DNA of 21,763 bases from DATAFF01 sp036257595 (GTDB lineage: Bacteria > Pseudomonadota > Alphaproteobacteria > Rhizobiales > Aestuariivirgaceae). The notes under the pieces were generated by a model that made no database searches, had not been told where the DNA came from, and was given only the letters and a program-made list of their open reading frames with translations. Numbering within the stretch: the first letter of the stretch is position 1; every line of letters begins with the position of its first letter. The stretch spans positions 1 to 21,763 of the forward strand of contig DATAFF010000117.1 in the NCBI GenBank assembly GCA_036257595.1. The letters run 5' to 3'. This document shows, in pieces, positions 1 through 6,246 of the stretch. The translations under genes and the position numbers were made by a program.

Positions 1-459
1 GCATCCTTCGTCGGGCAGCCAGCCGTGGTGCCGCCGCCGGCCCAGGCCGTCCAGGCGCGACCGGCCCAGGCCGTCCAGGCGCCGCCGGCCCCGGCACGGC
101 CGCAGCAGCCGGCAGCGGCGCGCGTCCAGCCAGCGCCCGCAGCACCGCCGCCGCGGCAGCAGCTGGCGGCGCTGACACCGGCGACCACGCCGGCGGTCGC
201 GGGCGGCACTGGCTATGTTGTCCAGCTTGCCTCCTTCCGTTCGGAGGCGGAAGCCGCGGGTGAGTTCCGCCGGCTGCAATCGCGCCATCCGCAGCTTGTC
301 GGCACGCTTCAGCAGCGCATCCAGCGGGCCGATCTCGGCGCCAGCGGCACCTTCTACCGGCTGGGCGTCGGCCCGCTTGGCAGCAAGGACCTGGCCTCCC
401 GCCTGTGCAACTCGCTGATCGCGGCGGGCGAAAAGGATTGCCTGGTACGTCGACAGTAA
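1..459 (+). CDS. SPOR-domain protein, 3' end only
   Basis: The frame is open from the first base, so the gene starts before the window and only its last 152 codons are seen. The visible N-terminal part is a low-complexity Pro/Ala/Gln linker. From about position 208 a SPOR domain follows (YVVQLASF at its start, then FYRLGVGPL and DLASRLC). SPOR domains bind denuded peptidoglycan glycans, typically at the division septum, so the protein is probably periplasmic or anchored in the inner membrane with a periplasmic C-terminus. The linker contains a direct repeat of 21 identical bases at 37-57 and 61-81 (24-bp period, encoding PAQAVQA twice). Two cysteines lie near the C-terminus, as in the second SPOR protein at 4953-6179. 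The nagZ start lies 31 bp downstream, so co-transcription is likely. A SPOR gene in front of nagZ-scpAB is common in alphaproteobacteria. Confidence 0.85.
   Translation, partial: ASFVGQPAVVPPPAQAVQARPAQAVQAPPAPARPQQPAAARVQPAPAAPPPRQQLAALTPATTPAVAGGTGYVVQLASFRSEAEAAGEFRRLQSRHPQLVGTLQQRIQRADLGASGTFYRLGVGPLGSKDLASRLCNSLIAAGEKDCLVRRQ
37..81 (+). repeat. 24-bp direct repeat in SPOR linker
   Basis: Twenty-one identical bases occur at 37-57 and again at 61-81, in frame inside the Pro/Ala/Gln-rich linker of the SPOR protein. They encode the repeated peptide PAQAVQA. This is probably a slippage product in an unstructured linker, with no separate function implied. Confidence 0.8.
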
Positions 460-490
460 GCTTTTCTCCTGAGACAATTGGGCGGCACCC

Positions 491-1501
491 ATGAGCAGCG
501 CCTTCATTTGCGGCTGTGCCGCCACCGTGCTCACGTCTGATGAGCAAGCCTTGTTCGCCGATGCGCGACCATGGGGGCTGATTCTGTTCCAGCGCAATAT
601 CGTGAGCCCCCAGCAGGTGCAGGCGCTGGTCGCCGCCTTTCGCGCGGCAGTCGGCGATGACGACGCGCCGGTGCTGGTCGATCAGGAAGGGGGGCGGGTG
701 CAGCGGCTCGGGCCGCCCTTATGGCCGTCCTATCCGCCGGCAAGAAGCTTCGGCGCGCTTTATCACGGCGACAAGCTGGCGGGCCTCAACGCGGTCCGCC
801 AGGTGGCTCGGCTGATCGCCGACGATCTCCACGCGCTCGGCATCACCGCCAACTGCCTGCCGGTGCTGGACGTGCCGCAGCCGGGAAGCCATCCGGTGAT
901 CGGCGATCGCGCCTATGCCGATATGCCCGAGAGCGTGGCGCTGCTGGCGCAGGCAGCCATTGTCGGCTTGATGGATGGCGGCGTCCTGCCGGTGATCAAG
1001 CATATTCCCGGTCATGGGCGGGCGATGAGCGACAGCCATCACGAGCTGCCGGTCGTGGACGCCTCGCTGGCCGAGCTCCGCGCCAGCGACTTCGTGCCCT
1101 TTGCGGCGCATGCCGCTCAGCCGATGGCGATGACCGCCCATATCGTCTATCGCAGCATCGACCCGAAGACGCCGGCCACCCTGTCGCGCCGGGTGCTGGA
1201 CATGGTGCGCGGCGACATCGGCTTTGGCGGGCTGATCATGACCGACGACTTGTCGATGAAGGCGCTGACCGGCAGCATCGGAGAGCGCGCGAGCCGGGCC
1301 CTCGAGGCGGGCTGCGACATGCTGCTCCACTGCAATGGCGATTTCGCCGAGATGGTCGAGGTGGCCGAGACCGCCGGCCCGCTTGCCGGCCAGGCCCTTG
1401 CCCGTGCCGAGCGGGCGCGGCGCAGCCGGCGGGCGCCGCAGCCCTTCGACCGCGAGCAGGCGCTGATCGCGATGAACCAGCTCATGGGCGAGCCGGCATG
1501 A
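491..1501 (+). CDS. nagZ: Beta-N-acetylhexosaminidase NagZ (GH3)
   Basis: NagZ removes non-reducing N-acetylglucosamine from GlcNAc-anhydroMurNAc peptides in the cytoplasm during peptidoglycan recycling; its products feed the AmpG/AmpR pathway where that exists. The 336-residue length is normal for the family. Visible hallmarks are KHIPGHGR (K170 onward), the DSH dyad that serves as acid/base in NagZ enzymes (D181 and H183), and TDDLSM with the expected nucleophile D252. No signal peptide is seen, in keeping with a cytosolic enzyme. The start at 491 gives the usual N-terminus just before the ALFADARPWGLILFQRNI region; only a weak GGGCGG precedes it. The stop overlaps the scpA start as ATGA, which implies translational coupling. 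Confidence 0.96.
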   Translation: MSSAFICGCAATVLTSDEQALFADARPWGLILFQRNIVSPQQVQALVAAFRAAVGDDDAPVLVDQEGGRVQRLGPPLWPSYPPARSFGALYHGDKLAGLNAVRQVARLIADDLHALGITANCLPVLDVPQPGSHPVIGDRAYADMPESVALLAQAAIVGLMDGGVLPVIKHIPGHGRAMSDSHHELPVVDASLAELRASDFVPFAAHAAQPMAMTAHIVYRSIDPKTPATLSRRVLDMVRGDIGFGGLIMTDDLSMKALTGSIGERASRALEAGCDMLLHCNGDFAEMVEVAETAGPLAGQALARAERARRSRRAPQPFDREQALIAMNQLMGEPA

Positions 1502-2304
1502 GCGATGTCGACGCCGGCTGGCCGGACGGCGAGGGCCCGTTGCGGCGCGAGCCGCCGGTCCTCGCGGCGAGCGACGATGAGGCGCTGATCGTCGATGTGG
1601 CGGGATTCGAAGGCCCGCTCGATCTTCTTCTCGAACTGGCGCGGGGCCAGAAGGTCGATCTCAAGCGGATCTCGATCCTGGCGCTTGCCGAGCAATATCT
1701 CGCCTTCATCGCTGCGGCGCGGCAGCTCCGGCTCGAGCTTGCCGCCGATTACCTGGTCATGGCGGCGTGGCTCGCCTATCTGAAGTCACGGCTGCTGCTG
1801 CCGCCGCCCCATGCCGATGGCGAGCCGCCGCCGGAGGATCTGGCGGCGCGGCTGGCGTTCCGGCTGCAGCGGCTGCAGGCGATGCGCGAGGCCTCGACCA
1901 TGCTGATGGCGCGAAACAGGCTCGGGCGCGACGTGTTCGGGCGCGGTGCGCCGGAACCGCTGGTGATCGATCGCCAGCCGGCCTATGCCGACAATCTGAT
2001 CGATCTGCTCAAGGCCTATGCGCAGCGGCGGCAGAAGAGCGTCACCGCGCGCGATTATCGGGTGGTGCGCCAGCCGGTGCTGGCGGTGGCAGAAGCGCGC
2101 CGCATTCTCGAGCGGCTGATCGGCGGGACCGCCGAATGGGGCCGGTTCGATGCCTTTCTTGCCGATTATCTGAGCGAGCCGGCGAAGCGCTCGTCGGTGC
2201 TCGCCTCGAGCCTGACGGCGTCGCTCGAAATGGCACGAGAGGGAATCCTCGAGCTGCGCCAGGCCGGCGCCTTCGGCCCGATCTATCTGAGACGCAAGTC
2301 ATGA
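1498..2304 (+). CDS. scpA: Segregation and condensation protein ScpA
   Basis: ScpA is the kleisin subunit that bridges the SMC ATPase heads and, with ScpB, compacts and segregates the chromosome. The 268-residue product has the family signature FEGPLDLLLELAR near residue 38 and AAWLAYLKSRLLLP near residue 90. A winged-helix C-terminus would fit the region from about residue 190 on, which ends GAFGPIYLRRKS. The same frame stays open far upstream (to 721), but that part lies antiparallel to nothing meaningful and overlaps nagZ; the ATG at 1498 overlapping the nagZ stop is the sensible start. The stop overlaps the scpB start by ATGA. Confidence 0.95.
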   Translation: MSDVDAGWPDGEGPLRREPPVLAASDDEALIVDVAGFEGPLDLLLELARGQKVDLKRISILALAEQYLAFIAAARQLRLELAADYLVMAAWLAYLKSRLLLPPPHADGEPPPEDLAARLAFRLQRLQAMREASTMLMARNRLGRDVFGRGAPEPLVIDRQPAYADNLIDLLKAYAQRRQKSVTARDYRVVRQPVLAVAEARRILERLIGGTAEWGRFDAFLADYLSEPAKRSSVLASSLTASLEMAREGILELRQAGAFGPIYLRRKS

Positions 2305-3077
2305 CGGCGAGCAGCGCGCTTGCCGACATCATCGAGCGTCTCAAGCGGCGCGAGGAGGCGGAAGCGCGCCATGAAGCGCGGCCGCCGCCGCTGCGCAGCA
2401 TCCCGGAGCCGACGCAACTCATCCGCATCGTCGAGGCGCTGCTGTTCGCCGCGGCCGAGCCGCTGTCGACCAGCGATCTCGCAGCGGCTTTGCCGGAAGG
2501 CAGCGACGTCCCGGCGCTGCTTGGCGAGCTGCAGCGCGCCTATGCGCCGCGCGGCGTCAATCTGGTGCAGGTCGCCGGCCGGTGGACGTTCCGGACGGCG
2601 GATGATCTCAGCCATCTGATGCGGCGCGAATCCGTCGAGCCGCGCCGGCTGTCGCGGGCGGCGCTCGAGACGCTCGCCATCATCGCCTATCACCAGCCGG
2701 TGACCCGCGCCGAGGTCGAGGCCATCCGGGGCGTCGCCATGTCGCGGGGCACGCTCGACCAGCTGCTGGAGATCGGCTGGGTCAGGATGAGGGGGCGCCG
2801 GCGCTCGCCGGGGCGGCCGGTGACCTATGGCACGACCGACAGTTTCCTCGTGCATTTCGGTCTCAATGCTATCACCGATTTGCCAGGTCTGCAGGAGCTC
2901 AAGGGGGCCGGTCTTCTCGATGCGAACCTCCCGCCCGACTTCGATATTCCGATGCCGCGGGGCGATCTCGATCTCGCCCCCGACGAAGATGCGCTTGACG
3001 ACGAGGAACCGGAGGCGGCGCTCGAGAAGGACCAGGCCGAGCCGCCGGAAGACGAGATCGATGAGGATTTGCAATAG
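2301..3077 (+). CDS. scpB: Segregation and condensation protein ScpB
   Basis: ScpB forms a dimer of tandem winged-helix proteins that binds ScpA in the SMC complex. The product is 258 residues. Visible family features are EALLFAAAEPLS (first winged helix), ALETLAIIAYHQPVTRAEVE (start of the second) and GRPVTYGTTDSFLVHFGL. A long acidic tail (from about residue 217, rich in Asp and Glu) follows the folded part, which is common in alphaproteobacterial ScpB. The start at 2301 was chosen because it overlaps the scpA stop as ATGA; the frame is open further upstream, but that stretch shows no recognisable domain. About 150 bp separate it from tatA. Confidence 0.95.
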   Translation: MTASSALADIIERLKRREEAEARHEARPPPLRSIPEPTQLIRIVEALLFAAAEPLSTSDLAAALPEGSDVPALLGELQRAYAPRGVNLVQVAGRWTFRTADDLSHLMRRESVEPRRLSRAALETLAIIAYHQPVTRAEVEAIRGVAMSRGTLDQLLEIGWVRMRGRRRSPGRPVTYGTTDSFLVHFGLNAITDLPGLQELKGAGLLDANLPPDFDIPMPRGDLDLAPDEDALDDEEPEAALEKDQAEPPEDEIDEDLQ

Positions 3078-3096
3078 AGGGGTTGAGACCCTATTT
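3073..3096 (+). terminator. Possible hairpin at the end of scpB
   Basis: AATAG and GGG (one bulged A between them) can pair with CCCTATT across a GTTGAGA loop, and the sequence continues TATTTCC. The stem overlaps the scpB stop codon TAG (3075-3077). It could be a weak terminator or attenuator between scpB and tatA. The T tract is short, so this is a guess from base pairing alone. Confidence 0.3.
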
Positions 3097-3215
3097 CCTG
3101 GGAATGCGCGGCAGGCAGCGCCGAAGGCTCGTATTGGTTGCGGCTCGGACGGCTTTTTGTCATAGTGCGCGGCCAGCGGTCCCAGGCCGGTTGCCCCAGG
3201 GCTAACGCGGCATCG

Positions 3216-3221
3216 AAGGAG
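3216..3221 (+). promoter_or_regulatory. Strong ribosome binding site of tatA
   Basis: AAGGAG lies 7 bases before the tatA ATG at 3229. It is one of the best Shine-Dalgarno matches in the window and fits the high level of TatA needed relative to TatB and TatC. The tatB and tatC starts have no comparable site. Confidence 0.75.
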
Positions 3222-3228
3222 TTGAACT

Positions 3229-3462
3229 ATGGGTACTTTTTCGATTTGGCATTGGCTCATCCTGCTGGTCGTGGTGCTGGTCCTGTTCGGTGGCAGCAAC
3301 AAGATCTCCAACATGATGGGCGATGTTGCGAAGGGCATCAAAAGCTTCAAGCGCGGCCTGCAGGACGATGAATCGAAGCCGGCCGACAGCACCGTTCGGA
3401 CCATCGACCACGATGCCGAGGCACCACTCAAGACCGAAGCGAAGCGCGAGGCGCAGGGCTGA
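3229..3462 (+). CDS. tatA: Twin-arginine translocase subunit TatA
   Basis: TatA oligomerises to form the size-variable passage of the Tat system, which exports folded proteins with RR signal peptides across the inner membrane. The 77-residue protein has one N-terminal membrane helix (WHWLILLVVVLVLF, about residues 7-20), the conserved Phe-Gly hinge (F20-G21) and an amphipathic helix (MMGDVAKGIKSFKRGL), followed by an acidic tail. The hinge reads FGGSNKIS, one residue longer than the more usual FGRGKIS; I regard this as natural variation. A strong ribosome binding site precedes it. tatB follows after 68 bp. Confidence 0.95.
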   Translation: MGTFSIWHWLILLVVVLVLFGGSNKISNMMGDVAKGIKSFKRGLQDDESKPADSTVRTIDHDAEAPLKTEAKREAQG

Positions 3463-3530
3463 GCTCGCGACCGGGGGCGAAGCGGCGAGCGGACCGACGG
3501 CGCTGCCGATTTTGACCGGATTGCCCGTTC

Positions 3531-4025
3531 ATGTTTGATTTCGGCGTGGGTTACACGGAACTTCTGGTGATCGCAGTGGTCGCTCTGATCGTGGTCGGGC
3601 CCAAGGACCTGCCGAAGCTCCTGCGACATCTCGGGCAGTTCACCGCGTCGGTGCGGCGCATGGCGGGGGAGTTCCAGCGCCATCTCGACGAGGTGGCACG
3701 CGAGGCGGATGTCGACAAGGTCACCTCGGAGATCCGCGAGGCGACGAAGATCGATCTCGGCGAGGGCGAGATCCGCAAGGCCGCCGCCGATCTCAGGACG
3801 GCGTTGGAGAACACCACCCCGGCGGCCGATCCGCATGCGCCGGCGACTGCATCGTCACCACCCTCGACAGCCGCGCCGTCGCCGGGCGCCGGCGCTCCAG
3901 CTTCATTGCCCGAGGCGGCAGTGCCAGAGATCACAGCCACGGAGGTGCCACCCCCGGAAGTCACAGCCCCAGAGGTCACGCCGCAGCCGGCTCCGGCCGA
4001 CAAGGCGCCTGATAGAGCCCTATGA
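3531..4025 (+). CDS. tatB: Twin-arginine translocase subunit TatB
   Basis: TatB partners TatC in the receptor complex that recognises twin-arginine signal peptides. The 164-residue product starts MFDFGVGYTELLVIAVVALIVVGPKDLP, the classic TatB N-terminus with a Glu in the membrane helix and the VGPKDLPKLLR hinge. An amphipathic helix runs to about residue 60. The last 70 residues are a Pro/Ala/Thr/Glu-rich tail with a degenerate repeat (PPEVTAPEVTPQP), variable in the family and probably disordered. No clear ribosome binding site precedes the ATG. The stop overlaps the tatC start by ATGA. Confidence 0.93.
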   Translation: MFDFGVGYTELLVIAVVALIVVGPKDLPKLLRHLGQFTASVRRMAGEFQRHLDEVAREADVDKVTSEIREATKIDLGEGEIRKAAADLRTALENTTPAADPHAPATASSPPSTAAPSPGAGAPASLPEAAVPEITATEVPPPEVTAPEVTPQPAPADKAPDRAL

Positions 4026-4819
4026 GCCAGGAGGACATCGACGCTACCCAGGCACCGCTGATCGAGCATCTGATCGAGCTCAGGCAGCGGCTGATCTATT
4101 GCCTGATCGGCTTTGTCGCGGCATTCGCCGTGAGCTTCATCTTTGCCGGCAAGATCTACAATCTGCTGGTGATGCCGTTCTTCTGGGCGCTCGGGCAAGA
4201 CTACAATCTCGAGCTCATCTACACCTCGCTGCCGGAGAAGTTCTTCACCGAGGTCAAGATCGGGATGTTCGGCGGGCTGTTCCTGGCCTTCCCGCTGATC
4301 GCTATCCAGATCTATCGCTTCGTCGCGCCGGGCCTTTACCGGAATGAGCGCAACGCCTTCCGCCCCTATCTGATCGCGACGCCGGTGTTCTTCGTTCTCG
4401 GCGCGGCGCTGGTCTATTTCCTCCTGATGCCGATAGCGATCAAGTTCTTCGTCGGTTTCCAGCAGGGTGGCGGACACGAGCAGGCGGAGATCAAGCTCCT
4501 GCCGAAGGTCAGCGAGTATCTCGACTTCATCATGATGCTGATCCTCGCTTTCGGCGTCTGCTTCCAGCTGCCGGTGATCCTCACCCTGCTCGGCCATATC
4601 GGCGTGGTGACCGCGCCGATGCTCAGGTCGGGGCGCAAATATGCGATCGTCGCGGTGTTCGCCGTCGCCGCCGTCCTCACCCCGCCCGACCCGATCAGCC
4701 AGATCGCCCTCGCCATTCCGCTGATCGGGCTTTACGAGCTGGCGGTGCAGGCGGTGTCGTTCTTCGAGAGGCGACGGGCGATTGCCCAGGCGCAAGCCGA
4801 GCAGCAGCTGCAGTCCTAG
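4022..4819 (+). CDS. tatC: Sec-independent translocase subunit TatC
   Basis: TatC is the polytopic core of the Tat receptor and binds the twin-arginine signal. The 265-residue protein has the normal length and six predicted membrane spans. Signatures are LIEHLIELRQRLI at the cytosolic N-terminus, FTEVKIG with the conserved Glu in the first periplasmic cap region, FVAPGLYRNER in the first cytosolic loop, and LTPPDPISQ before the last helices. The ATG overlaps the tatB stop (ATGA). The TAG stop at 4817-4819 is itself the first three bases of a TAGGCAG heptamer of repeat element A. In many alphaproteobacteria serS follows tatC; here a TPR-SPOR gene does. Confidence 0.98.
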   Translation: MSQEDIDATQAPLIEHLIELRQRLIYCLIGFVAAFAVSFIFAGKIYNLLVMPFFWALGQDYNLELIYTSLPEKFFTEVKIGMFGGLFLAFPLIAIQIYRFVAPGLYRNERNAFRPYLIATPVFFVLGAALVYFLLMPIAIKFFVGFQQGGGHEQAEIKLLPKVSEYLDFIMMLILAFGVCFQLPVILTLLGHIGVVTAPMLRSGRKYAIVAVFAVAAVLTPPDPISQIALAIPLIGLYELAVQAVSFFERRRAIAQAQAEQQLQS

Positions 4820-4911
4820 GCAGTCGGCAGTAGGCAGTCGGCAATAGGCAGTAGGCAGTAGCAGTAGAGCACCGCTCACTGCCTATTGCCTAATGCCTAC
4901 TGCCTTTGGCC
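4817..4911 (+). repeat. Heptamer palindromic element, copy A
   Basis: The left arm holds six 7-bp units from 4817 to 4858 (TAGGCAG with variants TCGGCAG and TCGGCAA) plus a 6-bp unit TAGCAG. A core follows at 4865-4877, itself a small dyad (GAGC-ACC-GCTC). The right arm (4878-4911) contains ACTGCC, TATTGCC, TAATGCC and TACTGCC, roughly the reverse complement of the left arm, so a long imperfect hairpin can form. The first heptamer supplies the TAG stop of tatC. TAG occurs in all three plus-strand frames (4817, 4831, 4845), and CTA on the right arm (4883, 4890, 4897) puts TAG in all three minus-strand frames. There is no T tract, so it is not a textbook intrinsic terminator. Confidence 0.9.
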
Positions 4912-4952
4912 ATTAGCCAAGACTTAACCCTATCAAATTATGATCGGCGCTC
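4905..4952 (+). promoter_or_regulatory. AT-rich leader, possible promoter
   Basis: Directly after repeat A the base composition turns AT-rich (4912-4940). TATCAAAT at 4931-4938 could serve as a -10 region, with TTGGCC at 4906-4911 as a weak -35 at 19-bp spacing. A new promoter would be needed here if the hairpin ends tatABC transcription. TTAA-CCCTATC-AAAT also resembles half of a CtrA box, but the second half is wrong. Confidence 0.25.
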
Positions 4953-6179
4953 ATGAGAGTCCGGTCAGTGTTATTTGCGTCTGTGTGTACCGTGTCGCTT
5001 GCCGCGGTAGCGGCGGTCAACGGTGCGGCGGCCGCCGAACCAGCTAGAGATGTCACATCGCTCACCGAGGCGATCGAGTCGCGTCAGCTCGAACCCGAGG
5101 CGCTCGCCAAGGCGTTGATCGATCGGGCGCTGGCCTATCAGGCGCGCGAACGCTTTCAGGACGCGATCGACGATTATTCGGCAGCGCTCCGGGTCGATGC
5201 GATGTCGGGGCGAACCCGCGCCATCCTCCTCTACAATCGCGGCCTCGCCTATCAACGGCTGAATTCGCAGGCGATGGCAGTCGAGGACTTCACCAATGCG
5301 CTGTTCCTCGACCCGACTTTCGCCGAGGCCTTCCATGGGCGCGCCAATGCGCTGCGCCTCAGCCGCCAATATCTGTTCGCGCTCGCCGACTACGAGAAGG
5401 CGCTGTCCCATGATCCGCCGGCGCCGCATCTGATCCATTTCGGCCAAGGCCTCACCTTCGAGGCGTTGCAGCGGCCGGAGGATGCCAAGCGCGCCTATGG
5501 CCGGGCCCTGGCGCTCAAGCCCGATTTCGCGCCGGCCCACGACAAGTTGGCCGCGCTGACCGGCACGGTCGCAGTGGCGGCGACAACGCGCAGCGATGCC
5601 GCGGCGGAGCCAGCGTTCCGGCCGATCGTGTCGGGCAACCATCCGATCGTGACCGGTGCCATCGAAGGACCGGACCTGGTGGTCCGCAAGGTCGAGCAGC
5701 CGCAAGCCGTGGCGCCCAGCCAGGAGCTGCTGGCGGCGAGCGACCTGCCGCTGCCGCCGGCGGTCGAGGAGACGCCGGTGGAGCCTGAGATCCCGGCGCC
5801 CGCACCAGCAGCAAAGGTCACGCTGCCGACACCGGTGGCAAAGCCGGCACCGGTGGCAAAGGTCAAGCCGCCGGCACCGGCGCCGGTCAGGCGCGTCGTC
5901 GAGGCATTGGCGACACCGGCAGCCAAGGCTCAGTCCGGATGGGTGGTGCAGCTCTCCTCGCAGCGTGACGAGACGACGGCCTGGAGCTCCTGGAAGAAGC
6001 TTCAGGCGTCGACCGGCGACCTGCTTGCCAATCATGAGCCGGCGGTGGTGAGGGCCGATCTCGGGGCCAAGGGAATTTATTTCCGGCTGCAGGTGGGCCT
6101 CGACAGCCGGCGCGATGCGCAGGATCTGTGCGGCCGGCTGAAAGCACGCGGCGCCAGCTGTCTGGTGGCGAGCAGGTAG
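4953..6179 (+). CDS. Secreted TPR and SPOR domain protein
   Basis: I do not recognise a named gene. The 408-residue product opens with a signal peptide (MRVRSVLFASVCTVSLAAVAAV, likely cut after the Ala-rich stretch near residue 28). Residues of about 53-200 form roughly four tetratricopeptide repeats (for example YNRGLAYQRLNSQAMAVEDF). A Pro/Val/Ala/Lys-rich linker (about 265-325) leads to a C-terminal SPOR domain (WVVQLSSQ, then FRLQVGLDSRRDAQDLC). The TPRs suggest a protein partner and the SPOR domain suggests binding to septal peptidoglycan, so a periplasmic cell-envelope or division role is likely. Its SPOR domain resembles that of the gene ending at 459, including two C-terminal cysteines. 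It is bracketed by repeat elements A and B and converges on recG. The TAG stop (6177-6179) abuts element B. Confidence 0.88.
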   Translation: MRVRSVLFASVCTVSLAAVAAVNGAAAAEPARDVTSLTEAIESRQLEPEALAKALIDRALAYQARERFQDAIDDYSAALRVDAMSGRTRAILLYNRGLAYQRLNSQAMAVEDFTNALFLDPTFAEAFHGRANALRLSRQYLFALADYEKALSHDPPAPHLIHFGQGLTFEALQRPEDAKRAYGRALALKPDFAPAHDKLAALTGTVAVAATTRSDAAAEPAFRPIVSGNHPIVTGAIEGPDLVVRKVEQPQAVAPSQELLAASDLPLPPAVEETPVEPEIPAPAPAAKVTLPTPVAKPAPVAKVKPPAPAPVRRVVEALATPAAKAQSGWVVQLSSQRDETTAWSSWKKLQASTGDLLANHEPAVVRADLGAKGIYFRLQVGLDSRRDAQDLCGRLKARGASCLVASR

Positions 6180-6246
6180 CGTAGGCAGTGGGCAGTAGGC
6201 AGTAGGGCACGGATCACTGCCTGATGCCTAATGCCGACTGCCGCTA
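6177..6246 (+). repeat. Heptamer palindromic element, copy B
   Basis: This copy fills the space between two convergent genes. The left arm has TAGGCAG (6182), TGGGCAG (6189) and TAGGCAG (6196). The core is TAGGGCACGGATC at 6203-6215. The right arm holds ACTGCC (6216), TGATGCC, TAATGCC and GACTGCC (ending 6242). The TPR-SPOR stop TAG (6177-6179) and the recG stop (6244-6246, TAG on the minus strand) sit at its two edges, so both genes end at the element. Plus-strand TAGs at 6177, 6182 and 6196 cover all three frames. The hairpin could act as a bidirectional terminator. Confidence 0.88.

Noticed and set aside
721..1497. Upstream extension of the scpA frame through nagZ
   Set aside because: The translated extension is a compositional shadow of nagZ; the ATG at 1498 overlapping the nagZ stop gives a normal ScpA.
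4817..4911. CRISPR-like array or short peptide gene (LPTAYC repeats on the minus strand)
   Set aside because: Units are 7 bp without spacers, and the repeated peptide is only the translation of the heptamer in any frame.
4921..4945. CtrA-type binding site TTAA-N7-TTAA
   Set aside because: The second half reads AAAT, not TTAA, so the match is too weak to report as a site.
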